Notes: generated from the sequence alone by a model not told the origin. Shown: positions 1 to 8,694, counted from the stretch's first letter. The stretch: 64,000 nucleotides of DNA from Leptospira semungkisensis (GCF_004770055.1 NZ_RQEP01000018.1:372001-436000), one strand, 5' to 3'. Numbers and translations: made by a program.

Positions 1-84
1 AGCACGGTTTCGGATCCTCTTACCGAGTTCTGCCTCTTCGATCTGGTTGATATAATAATGGTCCAGCTCTAGATGTCTTTCCAT
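1..84 (-). CDS. 5' end of an unidentified gene, cut by the window edge
   Basis: An open frame starts with ATG at 84-82 and runs off the left edge after 28 codons. The visible peptide begins MERHLELDHYYINQIEEAEL and is acidic and probably helical. A GAAGG-like ribosome site lies just upstream. It follows the diguanylate cyclase on the same strand after a 66-base gap. Too little is visible to name a family. Confidence 0.4.
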   Translation of the reverse strand, partial: MERHLELDHYYINQIEEAELGKRIRNRA

Positions 85-150
85 GCTAGAACCTTCGGCA
101 GAATGACGGATTTCGATAAGGCAAAGAAGCCTAGAAATCCGTGAAAAAAA

Positions 151-1329
151 TTAATTCTCTACAGGTACCCGAAAGCTGATCGTCCGGTTTTTGCCCGAAT
201 GCTTGGCTTCGTACAATGCCTTGTCCGCTCTCTCGATCAGATCCTTATTATTCCTGTCTGTGGTCCAAAACTCCGAAACCCCGATAGAAAGAGTGACCTG
301 GAAATCAGGCCCGCCATTCGGATTAGGAATAGAACTGGATTCAACTGCCTTCCGCAGCCTTTCTCCCATTTCGTAGCCTCGTTTCAGATCGGCGCTTGGC
401 ATGACTAAACAGAATTCTTCCCCACCGTAACGAGCAGCAATATCATGCTTTCCTGCACATTGGATCAGCCTTCTTGCGACCTCGATAAGCACCTGGTCTC
501 CTGCCTGGTGACCATGAGTGTCATTGAACTTCTTGAAATTGTCTACGTCCGTAAATAGAAGTGCGAGATTCGCTCTCTTCTTTCTACAGCGTTCCATCTC
601 TTCTTTCAATTTGGTTTGGAAATAGTGATGCACTTTCAAACCGGTCATCATGTCCACTGTGGCCAGTTCATATAGACGGGAGTTCTCGACGGCAATCCCT
701 GCGAGAGTAGAAAGAGTAGTGAGAAAGTCTCTATCTTCCTCCATCCATTCTCCCATCGTGATCTTTTCACCGAGAAGAAGAAGTCCGTTTACTTTTCCTT
801 TTGCGTTGAGAGGAATGATCAAGTCCCCGCCGATTCTGCGTAGGAACTCCAACTCCGGACTGAGTCCCATGGCTTCCTCGACCTGATCGGGAGTCATAGC
901 CTTCAGTTTCGTTTCTAAGAAAGTGATAAGAGGTGCGTCTGTTTTGATCTTGAAGCCGGAGTCATCCTCGGCTAGATCGAATCCTTTAAAGCTAGGCTCT
1001 AACTCGAAATAATTCGAGTCTGCTTCTGGAGCTAAGAAAATAGCTGCACTCAACGTTTGCAATTGAGCCAAGCAAATATTCAGGATAGCATCAATTAGAT
1101 ACTTATAATCAAGTGTGGAATTAAGAGCCTTACTGATCTCGAGAAGTTGTTTTTGATCGTAGATCTTCTTCTCATAATACTCGATCATTAATGGATCATT
1201 GTCTTTTCCGATCAAGTTGGAATCTCCCAGTGCTAAATTGAAAAGATATTCTATTTCGCTAAAATCCGTTTCATCGTTTACGGACTTTCGATCTAATGTT
1301 TGAAGTCGATCCGCACGAGGTAGTAGCAT
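151..1329 (-). CDS. GAF-GGDEF diguanylate cyclase
   Basis: Likely makes the second messenger cyclic di-GMP from two GTP in the cytoplasm. A GAF sensory fold occupies roughly residues 55-220 and a GGDEF domain residues 225-390, with the active-site signature RYGGEEF near residue 300 and the usual FTDVDNFKKFND and GHQAGDQVL segments. No signal peptide or membrane helix is seen, so it should respond to a soluble ligand through GAF. The product-inhibition I-site (RxxD five residues before GGEEF) reads GKHD, so allosteric feedback is probably lost. ATG at 1329 is preceded by GAGGA; a TTG one codon earlier is an alternative. It is transcribed away from tRNA-fMet. Confidence 0.9.
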   Translation of the reverse strand: MLLPRADRLQTLDRKSVNDETDFSEIEYLFNLALGDSNLIGKDNDPLMIEYYEKKIYDQKQLLEISKALNSTLDYKYLIDAILNICLAQLQTLSAAIFLAPEADSNYFELEPSFKGFDLAEDDSGFKIKTDAPLITFLETKLKAMTPDQVEEAMGLSPELEFLRRIGGDLIIPLNAKGKVNGLLLLGEKITMGEWMEEDRDFLTTLSTLAGIAVENSRLYELATVDMMTGLKVHHYFQTKLKEEMERCRKKRANLALLFTDVDNFKKFNDTHGHQAGDQVLIEVARRLIQCAGKHDIAARYGGEEFCLVMPSADLKRGYEMGERLRKAVESSSIPNPNGGPDFQVTLSIGVSEFWTTDRNNKDLIERADKALYEAKHSGKNRTISFRVPVEN

Positions 1330-1374
1330 CAAAAAGCTTTCCTCAAGGAAATCAAACTCTTTTTACTTTTTCAA

Positions 1375-1403
1375 TTGACTTTAAGCCCAGGTAGAGGAAT
1401 CAT
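1375..1403 (+). promoter_or_regulatory. Probable sigma-70 promoter of tRNA-fMet
   Basis: TTGACT at 1375-1380 and AATCAT at 1398-1403 are separated by 17 bases. The predicted start, near 1410, lies a few bases before the tRNA. The -35 box is good and the -10 box matches 4 of 6 consensus bases. Confidence 0.45.
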
Positions 1404-1415
1404 GGTTCTAGACGC

Positions 1416-1488
<73 letters not shown>

Positions 1489-1604
1489 GAGCGTTTGATT
1501 TCCTCTCTTCTTCCTTAAAAGTAGACAAAGAGACGTCTTAAATCTACTTTTTCCACTCTTTCTCTTTTAAAAAAGAAATAAACTTTCGTCCTATATAATC
1601 CTTT

Positions 1605-2387
1605 TTACTTAGTTCCTAACTCTTTTGACCTTTCTGACGCACGTTTCACTGCGGACATCACTGCAAAAGGGAAATTGTTTTTTTCCAATTCTTCTAATCC
1701 GGCGATTGTAGTTCCTCCGGGAGAAGTAACTTTGTTTTTCAATACTTCTGGATGCGCTTCTGAATTTTGATCCAATTCTTTCGCTAAAAGTTCCGCGCTC
1801 CCTAAAACCGTTTGGATCGACAATCTTAATGCTTGGGTGTACGTTAGACCTGAGGCGACTCCCCCTTCCGCCAAACTTTGAATAAAGCGAAGTACGTAGG
1901 CAGGACCGGAACCGGAGAGACCTGTAACTGCATCCAGTAGATCTTCTTTAGCAAGTTCCACACAATAAGAAATGGGAGAGAAGATCTCTTGGACGCTTTC
2001 GTACAATTCCTTATCTCCATAATAACCAAGGGCACCCTTTTCAATCAGAATAGGAAGATTCGGCATGATCCGAACCACTTTAGAACCGGAAGGAGAAGAA
2101 TTTCTAAGAGTATGAGTATCTATTCCTGCAGCCACAGAGAGTATATTCTTTGCGGTTTCCAAAGAAGACAATGTTTTAGCTGCATCTCCTGGTTTCACTG
2201 CGAGTATCAATAATTCGGTCTTATTCTGAAAGGACTTCCAATCGGATTCGAGCTGGATACCGTCCGCCTTTTTAGGATCAAGGAATGGATCATAACCTAA
2301 CACTTGGAAGTTTCTGTTTTGGAGAGAACGATAGATCGCTCCTCCCATATTCCCGCATCCTATAATTCCAATTTTCATATTCTTCAT
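1605..2387 (-). CDS. proC: Pyrroline-5-carboxylate reductase
   Basis: Catalyses the last step of proline synthesis, reducing pyrroline-5-carboxylate with NAD(P)H. The Rossmann nucleotide-binding motif GIIGCGNMGGAIYRS is at the N-terminus, AVKPGD follows near residue 65, and the C-terminal dimer domain carries the family signature TGLSGSGPAYV and the SPGGTTIAGL segment. The 260 residues match the family. Its ATG overlaps the stop codon of the upstream PLP-binding gene (ATGA at 2387-2384), so the two are translationally coupled, a neighbourhood common in bacteria. Confidence 0.95.
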   Translation of the reverse strand: MKNMKIGIIGCGNMGGAIYRSLQNRNFQVLGYDPFLDPKKADGIQLESDWKSFQNKTELLILAVKPGDAAKTLSSLETAKNILSVAAGIDTHTLRNSSPSGSKVVRIMPNLPILIEKGALGYYGDKELYESVQEIFSPISYCVELAKEDLLDAVTGLSGSGPAYVLRFIQSLAEGGVASGLTYTQALRLSIQTVLGSAELLAKELDQNSEAHPEVLKNKVTSPGGTTIAGLEELEKNNFPFAVMSAVKRASERSKELGTK

Positions 2388-3049
2388 TCTCTTTCTCCGA
2401 ATATCGCAGTTCCAATTCTCAGATAGTCGCTTCCTTCTTCTATCGCAATCCTATAATCACCCGACATTCCCATGGATAATTTTCCTTCGGGAAGGAACTC
2501 CTTTCGGATATTTGCTAGTTCTCGAAAGACAGTACGAGTGATCTCTGGATCGCCGGAACTTGGCCCCATGGTCATGAGTCCTTCCAGCTTACAATATTCT
2601 CCAAAAAGATCACTTTTGTTTTTTAAGAGAGAGATTGCGTCTTCCTTAGAAAAGCCTGACTTACTATCCTCTCCCGTTAGATTGACTTGTAGGAAATATT
2701 TCAATTCCCACTTTTCTCTCTCCATTCTGGAAAGAAGTTCCTCCAGAATCTTTTTAGAACCTAGGCCATGCACATAAGAGAATATTCCAGGATACTTTCG
2801 AATATGGGAGGATTGGACCGGGCCTATATGATGAAGTATAAAATCCTTTCCGGCAATCCCAAGATCCTTAAACTTCTCGCTACCTTCTTGGACCCGATTC
2901 TCTCCGAAATGAAGAACTCCTCCGGCCAGACCATCTCTTACTTTAGCTTGCGGTTGGTATTTAGAGACAGCGATCAGCACAGGAGGCCTTTCCGGACGAA
3001 TGGATCCTATCTCTTGTATTATCGATTTATAATTTTCTGAGACTCCCAC
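2384..3049 (-). CDS. YggS/PLPBP family pyridoxal-phosphate homeostasis protein
   Basis: A single-domain alanine-racemase-like TIM barrel that binds PLP and buffers its supply; no catalytic activity is established for the family. AVSKYQP near residue 28 holds the PLP lysine and FGENRVQE near residue 48 is diagnostic; the phosphate-binding end reads LSMGMSGDY and RIGTAIFG. The start appears to be GTG at 3049 and lacks a strong ribosome site. It is coupled to proC by a 4-base overlap. Two other PLP-linked genes, pdxH and an aminotransferase, lie elsewhere in the window. Confidence 0.92.
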   Translation of the reverse strand: MGVSENYKSIIQEIGSIRPERPPVLIAVSKYQPQAKVRDGLAGGVLHFGENRVQEGSEKFKDLGIAGKDFILHHIGPVQSSHIRKYPGIFSYVHGLGSKKILEELLSRMEREKWELKYFLQVNLTGEDSKSGFSKEDAISLLKNKSDLFGEYCKLEGLMTMGPSSGDPEITRTVFRELANIRKEFLPEGKLSMGMSGDYRIAIEEGSDYLRIGTAIFGERE

Positions 3050-3063
3050 GGTCTTAGATAGTA

Positions 3064-3759
3064 TCAGTCTTCTTTGGACTTCTTCTTCAGAGTAGACACC
3101 TCTTTCTCTAAGAGTTCCACTCTCTTCTTCAAGGAGAGTTTCTTAGTCTTATTCTTGGCAGAAGCAGACGACTTCACTCCTAATTTTTTTTCCAGACGTC
3201 CTACTCTCTTTTCCAAGGAAGAAAGCTTCGCTCCTAGATTGGAATGATGTCTTGTTTTATAATGCCTTTTCTTGTGAAGATGTCTTTCCTTTTTAGGTCT
3301 CGGAACATCATCGTATTCTATCTTATCTTCTTTGACCCTAGGTTTAGGAGAATCGAAAGAATCCTTACTTTGGCTCTCGCGATTTTCTGCAAGAGCTGGG
3401 TTCAACCTTTCGGGAGGCTTAGAAGAAGGACCCTTGTCTTTCTTCTCCGGACCTAAACCAGGCATCTCATATTCAGGTTTAGAAGGAGCCTGAGAAGAAG
3501 GCTCCGCTACGTTTTCCTTAGGCTTTGCAGCCTCCGAATCGAAATTGTGAGTTTGGTTTAGATCTTTTCCGCTAGGAACCTCGTCCATGGGAATGATGAT
3601 CCTCTCATTCTGCCCCTTCTCTTCTACGGCAACCGTGCCTTGCTTTTCTTTGTACCAGGAAGCGATCTTATCTTTCTGCAAAACGATATAAACCGCCAAG
3701 GATCCAAGTAAAAGAATCAAAAGGCCGCTTAATAGAATTTTGAGAATATCCCGGTTCAT
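3064..3759 (-). CDS. Membrane-anchored basic coiled-coil protein of unknown function
   Basis: Starting at ATG 3759 (AGGT just upstream), the protein has a short basic N-terminus, one transmembrane helix (about residues 5-26), a long disordered Pro/Glu/Lys-rich middle, a Lys/His-rich stretch, and two C-terminal leucine heptad segments (LGAKLSSLEKRVGRLEKKL and a second near the end). An upstream TTG at 3807 would add 16 residues and is less likely. The topology suggests a single-pass protein with a large exported, possibly oligomeric tail. It lies 14 bases downstream of the PLP-binding gene's start, on the same strand. No known family was recognised. Confidence 0.7.
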   Translation of the reverse strand: MNRDILKILLSGLLILLLGSLAVYIVLQKDKIASWYKEKQGTVAVEEKGQNERIIIPMDEVPSGKDLNQTHNFDSEAAKPKENVAEPSSQAPSKPEYEMPGLGPEKKDKGPSSKPPERLNPALAENRESQSKDSFDSPKPRVKEDKIEYDDVPRPKKERHLHKKRHYKTRHHSNLGAKLSSLEKRVGRLEKKLGVKSSASAKNKTKKLSLKKRVELLEKEVSTLKKKSKED

Positions 3760-3857
3760 AAAATACCTGTGTTTAGTATCGGCCTCCGCAGGTCCCGAAT
3801 TGGCCAAAAAACCTCGTCCCTATTACGGAATCCCGGAATTCTACCGAAACATCTAGG

Positions 3858-4601
3858 GTGGCCAAATCCATTTTTCTCCTGATTCTATGCCTCGTGTTGG
3901 AGTTCCTACCCAACCAAGCATGGGCACCTCCTGTAACGAGGGATCGGGATGAATCCAATCGAGTACTGCAGCTTGAAAAAGTACTCGGAGACTGGAAGCA
4001 TTACAATCTTTTTCTGGTGGATTCCTTTGAAGGAGAAAGACCTTGGGAAGTGTATAGAGGTGTCTCTTTCTTAAATAGAATAGAATATGTTTCTCAGGTC
4101 CCGAACTCTCCTGCCTTCGTCAAGGAAAGAGAATTGTACAAGGCCTCTCCTCCAGAAGAATACAGATCCATGATGGTCCAAACCTTCTTCGAAAATCCTA
4201 AGCACGAACATTTAGAAATCCGTCCAAAGGAACCGATCCGCTTACCCATCGGGATCCCAGTACGAGTATTTTTCTGGGCATATTCCTCCAATCATAACGT
4301 AGTCTTAGAGATCGTATTCAATCAGAAGAAGTCGAAGGAAATCGTTTTGGAGTTAGGAGATCTAAAGTTCGACGGATGGAAAAGAATGGAAGTGAAGTTA
4401 GACATACCTGTTCAAAATGTACGACTCAATCAATCACTTCGTTTTCCTTTGGAAGTAAGCTCGATCCGTATTAAGCCGAGCCCATTCCAAGCAAAGGGAG
4501 AATTTTTCTTTTATCTGGATCGCTTCGGCATACTTATAGATAGCAGAGAAGAAGCCTATCCTGGTGCCGAGATCAAAGACAATTGGGGTACTGCTCTTTA
4601 A
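3858..4601 (+). CDS. FlaA-family periplasmic flagellar sheath protein
   Basis: Spirochete FlaA proteins coat the periplasmic flagellar filament. A signal peptide (MAKSIFLLILCLVLEF, cleavage after QAWA) leads a beta-rich domain. FlaA-type landmarks are LFLVDSFEGE near residue 50, the EIRPKEPIRLPI strand, FWAYSSNHNVVLEI, LGDLKFDGWKRM and FFFYLDRFGILID near the end. The start is GTG at 3858 with a poor ribosome site. It stands alone, not in a flaA1-flaA2 pair, so which paralogue it represents cannot be assigned. Its last 29 bases overlap the converging HAD gene. Confidence 0.75.
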   Translation: MAKSIFLLILCLVLEFLPNQAWAPPVTRDRDESNRVLQLEKVLGDWKHYNLFLVDSFEGERPWEVYRGVSFLNRIEYVSQVPNSPAFVKERELYKASPPEEYRSMMVQTFFENPKHEHLEIRPKEPIRLPIGIPVRVFFWAYSSNHNVVLEIVFNQKKSKEIVLELGDLKFDGWKRMEVKLDIPVQNVRLNQSLRFPLEVSSIRIKPSPFQAKGEFFFYLDRFGILIDSREEAYPGAEIKDNWGTAL

Positions 4602-5190
4602 GAAATTCCCTAAGTTCATTCGGCTTCTTAGGATTGAATTTAAAAGAGTTCCAGTTCATGTAACCTGCGACTTCCACATTGGTCGCGTTATCATCCACAA
4701 ACACATACTCTCTTCCTGGATGATCCGTTTCTATCCATTGATAATATTCTTGGGCAGGCTTACGCACTCCCATCTCACAAGAGAAATATAATCCGTTTAG
4801 AGAATGTAAGAGCTCTCCGATTTCTTGGAATTTTAAGATCTCTTTGTACCAAATCGAGTAGTTGCTCGCAAGTAGTATCTGAAAGCCTTTCTCTCTCAGC
4901 TCTTTTACGATCTCTACTGTTTCAGGGATCACTTCGATCTTAGAGAACATCTTATTTTTCAGATCCTGAGGATGAGGAAGACCCTTGTCCTTATGAGAAT
5001 CTAAATAAAATCGATTAAAAAATTCCTCTTCTTCGATTCTGCCCATTTCGAAATCTAAGAAGGCTTGCGTTTCTCGGCCTTTCCTAAATTCTTCCCACTG
5101 ATCTCTAGGAAGAAGACTCCCTAGGGCCAAATGAAAGGGATCCTTGATCAAAGTATCCATTAAATCGAAGACGAAGAGCGGAGATCTCAT
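4573..5190 (-). CDS. HAD-superfamily hydrolase (class IA type)
   Basis: A probable phosphatase of the haloacid dehalogenase fold. Motif I is FDLMDT at the N-terminus with its two aspartates, the helical cap follows (about residues 15-85), motif II is LLASNYS near residue 105, motif III is the lysine in GVRKPAQEYY, and motif IV is VFVDDNATNVEVA. The 205 residues fit the class. The substrate is unknown. Its start is only six bases from the divergent waaA start, so the two promoters must lie inside each other's coding regions or the genes rely on other signals. Confidence 0.85.
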   Translation of the reverse strand: MRSPLFVFDLMDTLIKDPFHLALGSLLPRDQWEEFRKGRETQAFLDFEMGRIEEEEFFNRFYLDSHKDKGLPHPQDLKNKMFSKIEVIPETVEIVKELREKGFQILLASNYSIWYKEILKFQEIGELLHSLNGLYFSCEMGVRKPAQEYYQWIETDHPGREYVFVDDNATNVEVAGYMNWNSFKFNPKKPNELREFLKEQYPNCL

Positions 5191-5196
5191 ACCACT

Positions 5197-6444
5197 ATGC
5201 TTATTATCTATCGGATTTTGACGATCCTTCTTTGGCCTTGGATCGTACTTTTATCTCTCTTCTTGCCTGCGCTTCGAAATTTCATCCGGCCAAGGATCCA
5301 AGATAGAAGAAGGATCCGAAACTTTGCTTTCTCTTCCGGCGAAAAGAAGACAATCTGGATGCATGCTGCTTCTGTCGGAGAACTGGATCAATGCAAGGCA
5401 CTTGCCCAAGTCTATAAGAAGAAGGAACCGGAAACGTTTCTGATCCAAACGGTCTTTTCCGACTCTGTTCGAGATTCCAGCTTAGAAGCATTTCCTGCAG
5501 ATCTAAAATTCAGACTTCCTCTGGACTTTCCTTGGAGCTACCATTTCATTTTTAAAAAATTCCAACCGAAGAGCTTGGTTCTCATGGCTTGGGATCGTTG
5601 GCCGAATCTTCTTCTCTCCGCAAGAAAGAGAAAAATTCAAACAGTCCTTGCCTCTGCAGTGATCACGGTTCCTAAAGGAAAATGGAAAAAGAAATTTTAT
5701 AGATCCGTTTTTTCTCTCTTCGATAAGATCCTTCCTTCCCATAAATCCGGAGAAGAGAAATTTAAAGAACTCTTAGGAAAGGATTTTTATATCAAGACCT
5801 TAGGAGATTCCAGATTCGACTCGGTGATCCAAAAGATAGAATCTAGTTCCAGAGAATTCAAGAGACCAAAAGAATATCCATTCTCTCGAGTCTTTCTTCT
5901 CGCATCCACATACAAACCTTGCGAAGATTTAATTCTTCCTTTATTGAACGAAGAGAGTTTGAAAGACACTGCCTTCTGGATATTCCCACACAAAACGGAC
6001 CCACAAAGGATCCAAGAGATAGAAACCGCATTAGAATATTCTAAAGTAGATTATAATCTGTATTCTCAAACTTCTTTCGAGACAATCAAAAGTAAGGTGA
6101 TCCTATTCGATGTCCTTGGAATACTTGCGCATGCGTATCGGGCAGGAGATTTTGCTTATGTAGGAGGAGCGCTTCACAACAGAGTTCATAATGTGCTCGA
6201 GCCGGCCTATTTCGGATTGCCACTTCTAAGCGGACCAAAAATCAATCATGCACCGGAAGCCATTGAACTCAAAAATAGAGGCGGCCTCTTCGTCATCCAA
6301 ACTAGAGAAGAGATTTTAGAGGTGCTAAAATTGAATTCGGAAAGAAGAGAAGCCATCCGTTTTTCCAATAGAGAATTCGTAGAAACAGGAAGAGGCGCCG
6401 CTGAGAGAATTTATAAGGAATTGGAATCGGATCGAATTTTGTAG
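5197..6444 (+). CDS. waaA: 3-deoxy-D-manno-octulosonic acid (Kdo) transferase
   Basis: Transfers Kdo from CMP-Kdo to lipid A precursor at the cytoplasmic face of the inner membrane, a key LPS core step. An N-terminal membrane helix (residues 3-25) precedes the acceptor domain with HAASVGELDQ near residue 56. The donor-binding half holds YVGGALHNRVHNVLEPA and GPKINHAPEA, the family signature. GDSRFD stands where many homologues have GNxKFD. The 415 residues match. No good Shine-Dalgarno is seen. The stop codon TAG is embedded in a GTAGGAACT dispersed motif. Confidence 0.93.
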   Translation: MLIIYRILTILLWPWIVLLSLFLPALRNFIRPRIQDRRRIRNFAFSSGEKKTIWMHAASVGELDQCKALAQVYKKKEPETFLIQTVFSDSVRDSSLEAFPADLKFRLPLDFPWSYHFIFKKFQPKSLVLMAWDRWPNLLLSARKRKIQTVLASAVITVPKGKWKKKFYRSVFSLFDKILPSHKSGEEKFKELLGKDFYIKTLGDSRFDSVIQKIESSSREFKRPKEYPFSRVFLLASTYKPCEDLILPLLNEESLKDTAFWIFPHKTDPQRIQEIETALEYSKVDYNLYSQTSFETIKSKVILFDVLGILAHAYRAGDFAYVGGALHNRVHNVLEPAYFGLPLLSGPKINHAPEAIELKNRGGLFVIQTREEILEVLKLNSERREAIRFSNREFVETGRGAAERIYKELESDRIL

Positions 6445-6483
6445 GAACTCAGGCCGATGCGATGTAGGAACTATTAAAACATA

Positions 6484-6570
6484 GTTGCAAGAATTCGGTT
6501 TTTATGATAGAAGGGCGAAGCGCTTTCCCACTAGCGCACCCACCTCCACCACCCGATGAGGGTGGGGGCC
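6484..6570 (+). repeat. Two-hairpin dispersed repeat, copy 1
   Basis: An 87-base element between waaA and nadE. After GTTGCAAG and TTTTTATGATA it folds a first hairpin (GAAGGGCG AAG CGCTTTC with one bulge) and ends in a second, CCACCC/GGGTGG hairpin followed by GGGCC. Copy 2 at 8608-8694 has the same length and order, and the first hairpin keeps its pairing despite many changes. Function unknown; terminator-like or REP-like roles are possible. Confidence 0.8.
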
Positions 6571-6653
6571 GCCGAATTCGGGTTCCGCCAATCACTAGTC
6601 GTACCAATTTTATTCTTTTCTCCTCTCCTCCCCCGCTTCAAACTGGGGAAGAA

Positions 6654-8546
6654 ATGTCCATCTATCGTTGCACAGCCGTCAGCCTTCACACTACTCCTTT
6701 AGATTTTAAGGGAAACCGAGAGAGAATTCTTTCCGCGATCGAGACTTGCGACTCTTCTTCTTTGATCTTATTTCCCGAACTTTGCATCTCAGGTTACGGC
6801 TGCGAGGACGCATTTTATTTTTCTTGGGTGTGGGAACATTCCTGGAAAAGCCTGAAGGAAATTGCAAAGGCTACCACGAACAAAACTGTGATCGTCGGAC
6901 TTCCCTTCTTTCAAAGTCCCTATTTATTCAATGTGTCAGCTGTCCTCCAAAATGGAAAAATAATCGGTCTTGTTCCGAAACAAAACCTGGCGCAAACAGG
7001 AGTGCATTACGAAAACAGATGGTTTGCGAAGGGAGAAGAATCCAGAAATTATGCGCTCACCCCGGATGGCACAGAACTGCCCTTCGGAACACTTTTATTT
7101 GAAAGCCCTGATTTCAATTTCGGAATAGAGATTTGCGAGGATTCCTGGGTCCAAACCCGTCCAGGACAATATTTGGTAGAAGCGGGAGCCGATCTGATCC
7201 TCTCTCCCGGGGCTTCTCATTTTGCACTCGGAAAACAACAGATCAGAAAGAAGATGTTCTCTGAATCTTCCCGAAACTCTTCTACTGCAATACTTTACGC
7301 AAACTTAAACGGAAATGAATCCGGACGACTCATTTTCGAAGGCGGTTCTTTAGGATTTATAGATGGGAACGTATCGGTAGAAGGTGCTAAGTTGCATTTT
7401 ACTGATTTTGAATGCACTCATTTGGATCTAAATTCCTCCGAACTCAGATCGAATCGAGCTAGAAATTTTAGATCTTCCGGAACCAAAGAATTTCGCGCCA
7501 GAGGAAGAGGATTGCAAAGAATAGAGATTGCCTCTCTTCCCAAAACTTCTTCCAAACAAATAGGCAAACCGATTCAGGCCGTCGAAAATCGTTTCGAGGA
7601 TTTTACAAGAGCAACCTCACTCGGGCTGTTCGATTATTTAAGAAAATCTAAAACAAAAGGTTACACTCTTTCTCTTTCCGGAGGAGCGGACAGCGCGGCC
7701 TGCGCGCTGTTAGTGAAAGCAGCAGTCCTTCTTTCGGACAAGGAACTTGGATCCAAGTATTTGGATTCCATCGGAATCGATCGAAAAAACATTCTGTTCA
7801 CCTTATTCCAAGGAACGGAAAATAATTCGGAGACTACAAAGAATTCTGCAAGAGAACTTTCCGAAGAATTAGGATTTCCTCATGCTTCCATCAGTGTGGA
7901 TTCGGAAGTTAGCTCCATGCTCGAAAAGATTTCTTCAGTCAAGGGTCTTATTCCAAACTGGAAGGATCATAATCTCGCGCTTCAGAATATACAAGCGAGG
8001 GTCCGCTCTCCTCTTGTCTGGTTGCTTGCAAACTTGAATGGACATCTTCTTCTTTCTACCGGGAATAGAAGTGAGGCAAGCGTAGGATATACTACCATGG
8101 ATGGAGATTCTTCCGGCTCAGTGGCTCCATTGACCGGGGTGAGTAAGGAGTTCCTTCTCACTTGGCTTCAGAATGTGCATGAGGGGAAGGATCCGATCCT
8201 TCCGGAAATCAAAGCACTCGCCGGGATCTTAAATTCGAAACCGAGCGCAGAACTAAAACCTCTTTCAGAAAAGCAAGAAGATGAGAAAGACCTAATGCCT
8301 TATCCTCTTCTTCAAAAACTAGAACGCAATTTTGTATTTTTAGGAAAAGATCCGGAGAATCTTTTAGAATCCGGAGAATGGAAGGACGAAAGCCAAGCTA
8401 ACGACGGCAAAAACAAATTCCTAAAATTATTCTCCGCAAGCCAATGGAAGAGAGAAAGGCTTCCGCCTTCTTTTCATTTGGATGAATACGGATTGGATCC
8501 TAAATCCAGCTTTCGCTTTCCGATCTTGAGTGAGATCCGGTTTTAA
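6654..8546 (+). CDS. nadE: Glutamine-dependent NAD+ synthetase
   Basis: Makes NAD+ from deamido-NAD+, ATP and glutamine. The N-terminal nitrilase-type amidase domain (about residues 1-270) shows the Glu-Lys-Cys triad in FPELCISGYG, PKQNLAQTG and GIEICEDSW. The C-terminal synthetase domain has the PP-loop SLSGGADSAACAL near residue 340, the LSTGNRSE segment and YTTMDGDSSGS. At about 630 residues it is the long two-domain form. ATG at 6654 follows GGGGAAGAA; an in-frame ATG at 6504 would translate the upstream repeat into a proline-rich tail and is rejected. Repeat copies flank the gene on both sides. Confidence 0.95.
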   Translation: MSIYRCTAVSLHTTPLDFKGNRERILSAIETCDSSSLILFPELCISGYGCEDAFYFSWVWEHSWKSLKEIAKATTNKTVIVGLPFFQSPYLFNVSAVLQNGKIIGLVPKQNLAQTGVHYENRWFAKGEESRNYALTPDGTELPFGTLLFESPDFNFGIEICEDSWVQTRPGQYLVEAGADLILSPGASHFALGKQQIRKKMFSESSRNSSTAILYANLNGNESGRLIFEGGSLGFIDGNVSVEGAKLHFTDFECTHLDLNSSELRSNRARNFRSSGTKEFRARGRGLQRIEIASLPKTSSKQIGKPIQAVENRFEDFTRATSLGLFDYLRKSKTKGYTLSLSGGADSAACALLVKAAVLLSDKELGSKYLDSIGIDRKNILFTLFQGTENNSETTKNSARELSEELGFPHASISVDSEVSSMLEKISSVKGLIPNWKDHNLALQNIQARVRSPLVWLLANLNGHLLLSTGNRSEASVGYTTMDGDSSGSVAPLTGVSKEFLLTWLQNVHEGKDPILPEIKALAGILNSKPSAELKPLSEKQEDEKDLMPYPLLQKLERNFVFLGKDPENLLESGEWKDESQANDGKNKFLKLFSASQWKRERLPPSFHLDEYGLDPKSSFRFPILSEIRF

Positions 8547-8573
8547 TAAGAGTTCCTACAATGCAGTGCGATT

Positions 8574-8594
8574 AGTTCCTACATCGTGGGAACT
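8574..8594. repeat. Inverted pair of the GTAGGAACT motif
   Basis: AGTTCCTAC and GTGGGAACT are separated by ATC, giving a 21-base inverted repeat with one imperfect pair. The same 9-mer occurs in intergenic DNA at 6441-6449, 6464-6472, 8551-8559 and 37672-37680, with variants at 35453-35459 and 35473-35481. Confidence 0.6.
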
Positions 8595-8607
8595 GAGAAA
8601 AATCTGA

Positions 8608-8694
8608 GTTGCAAGCATTCAGTTTTTATGATATAGAGGCGAGGAGCCTCTCCCACTGGGGACCCACCTCCACCACCCGATGAGGGTGGGGGCC
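8608..8694 (+). repeat. Two-hairpin dispersed repeat, copy 2
   Basis: A direct repeat of 6484-6570, downstream of nadE. Its first hairpin is AGAGGC/GCCTCT around GAGGA. Its second hairpin and the stretch from ACCCACCTCC to the final GGCC are identical to copy 1. It ends 20 bases before the stop codon of the converging gene. Confidence 0.8.

Noticed and set aside
6504..6653. N-terminal extension of nadE from ATG 6504
   Set aside because: It translates the dispersed repeat into a proline-rich tail; ATG 6654 has a good ribosome site and begins the nitrilase fold.
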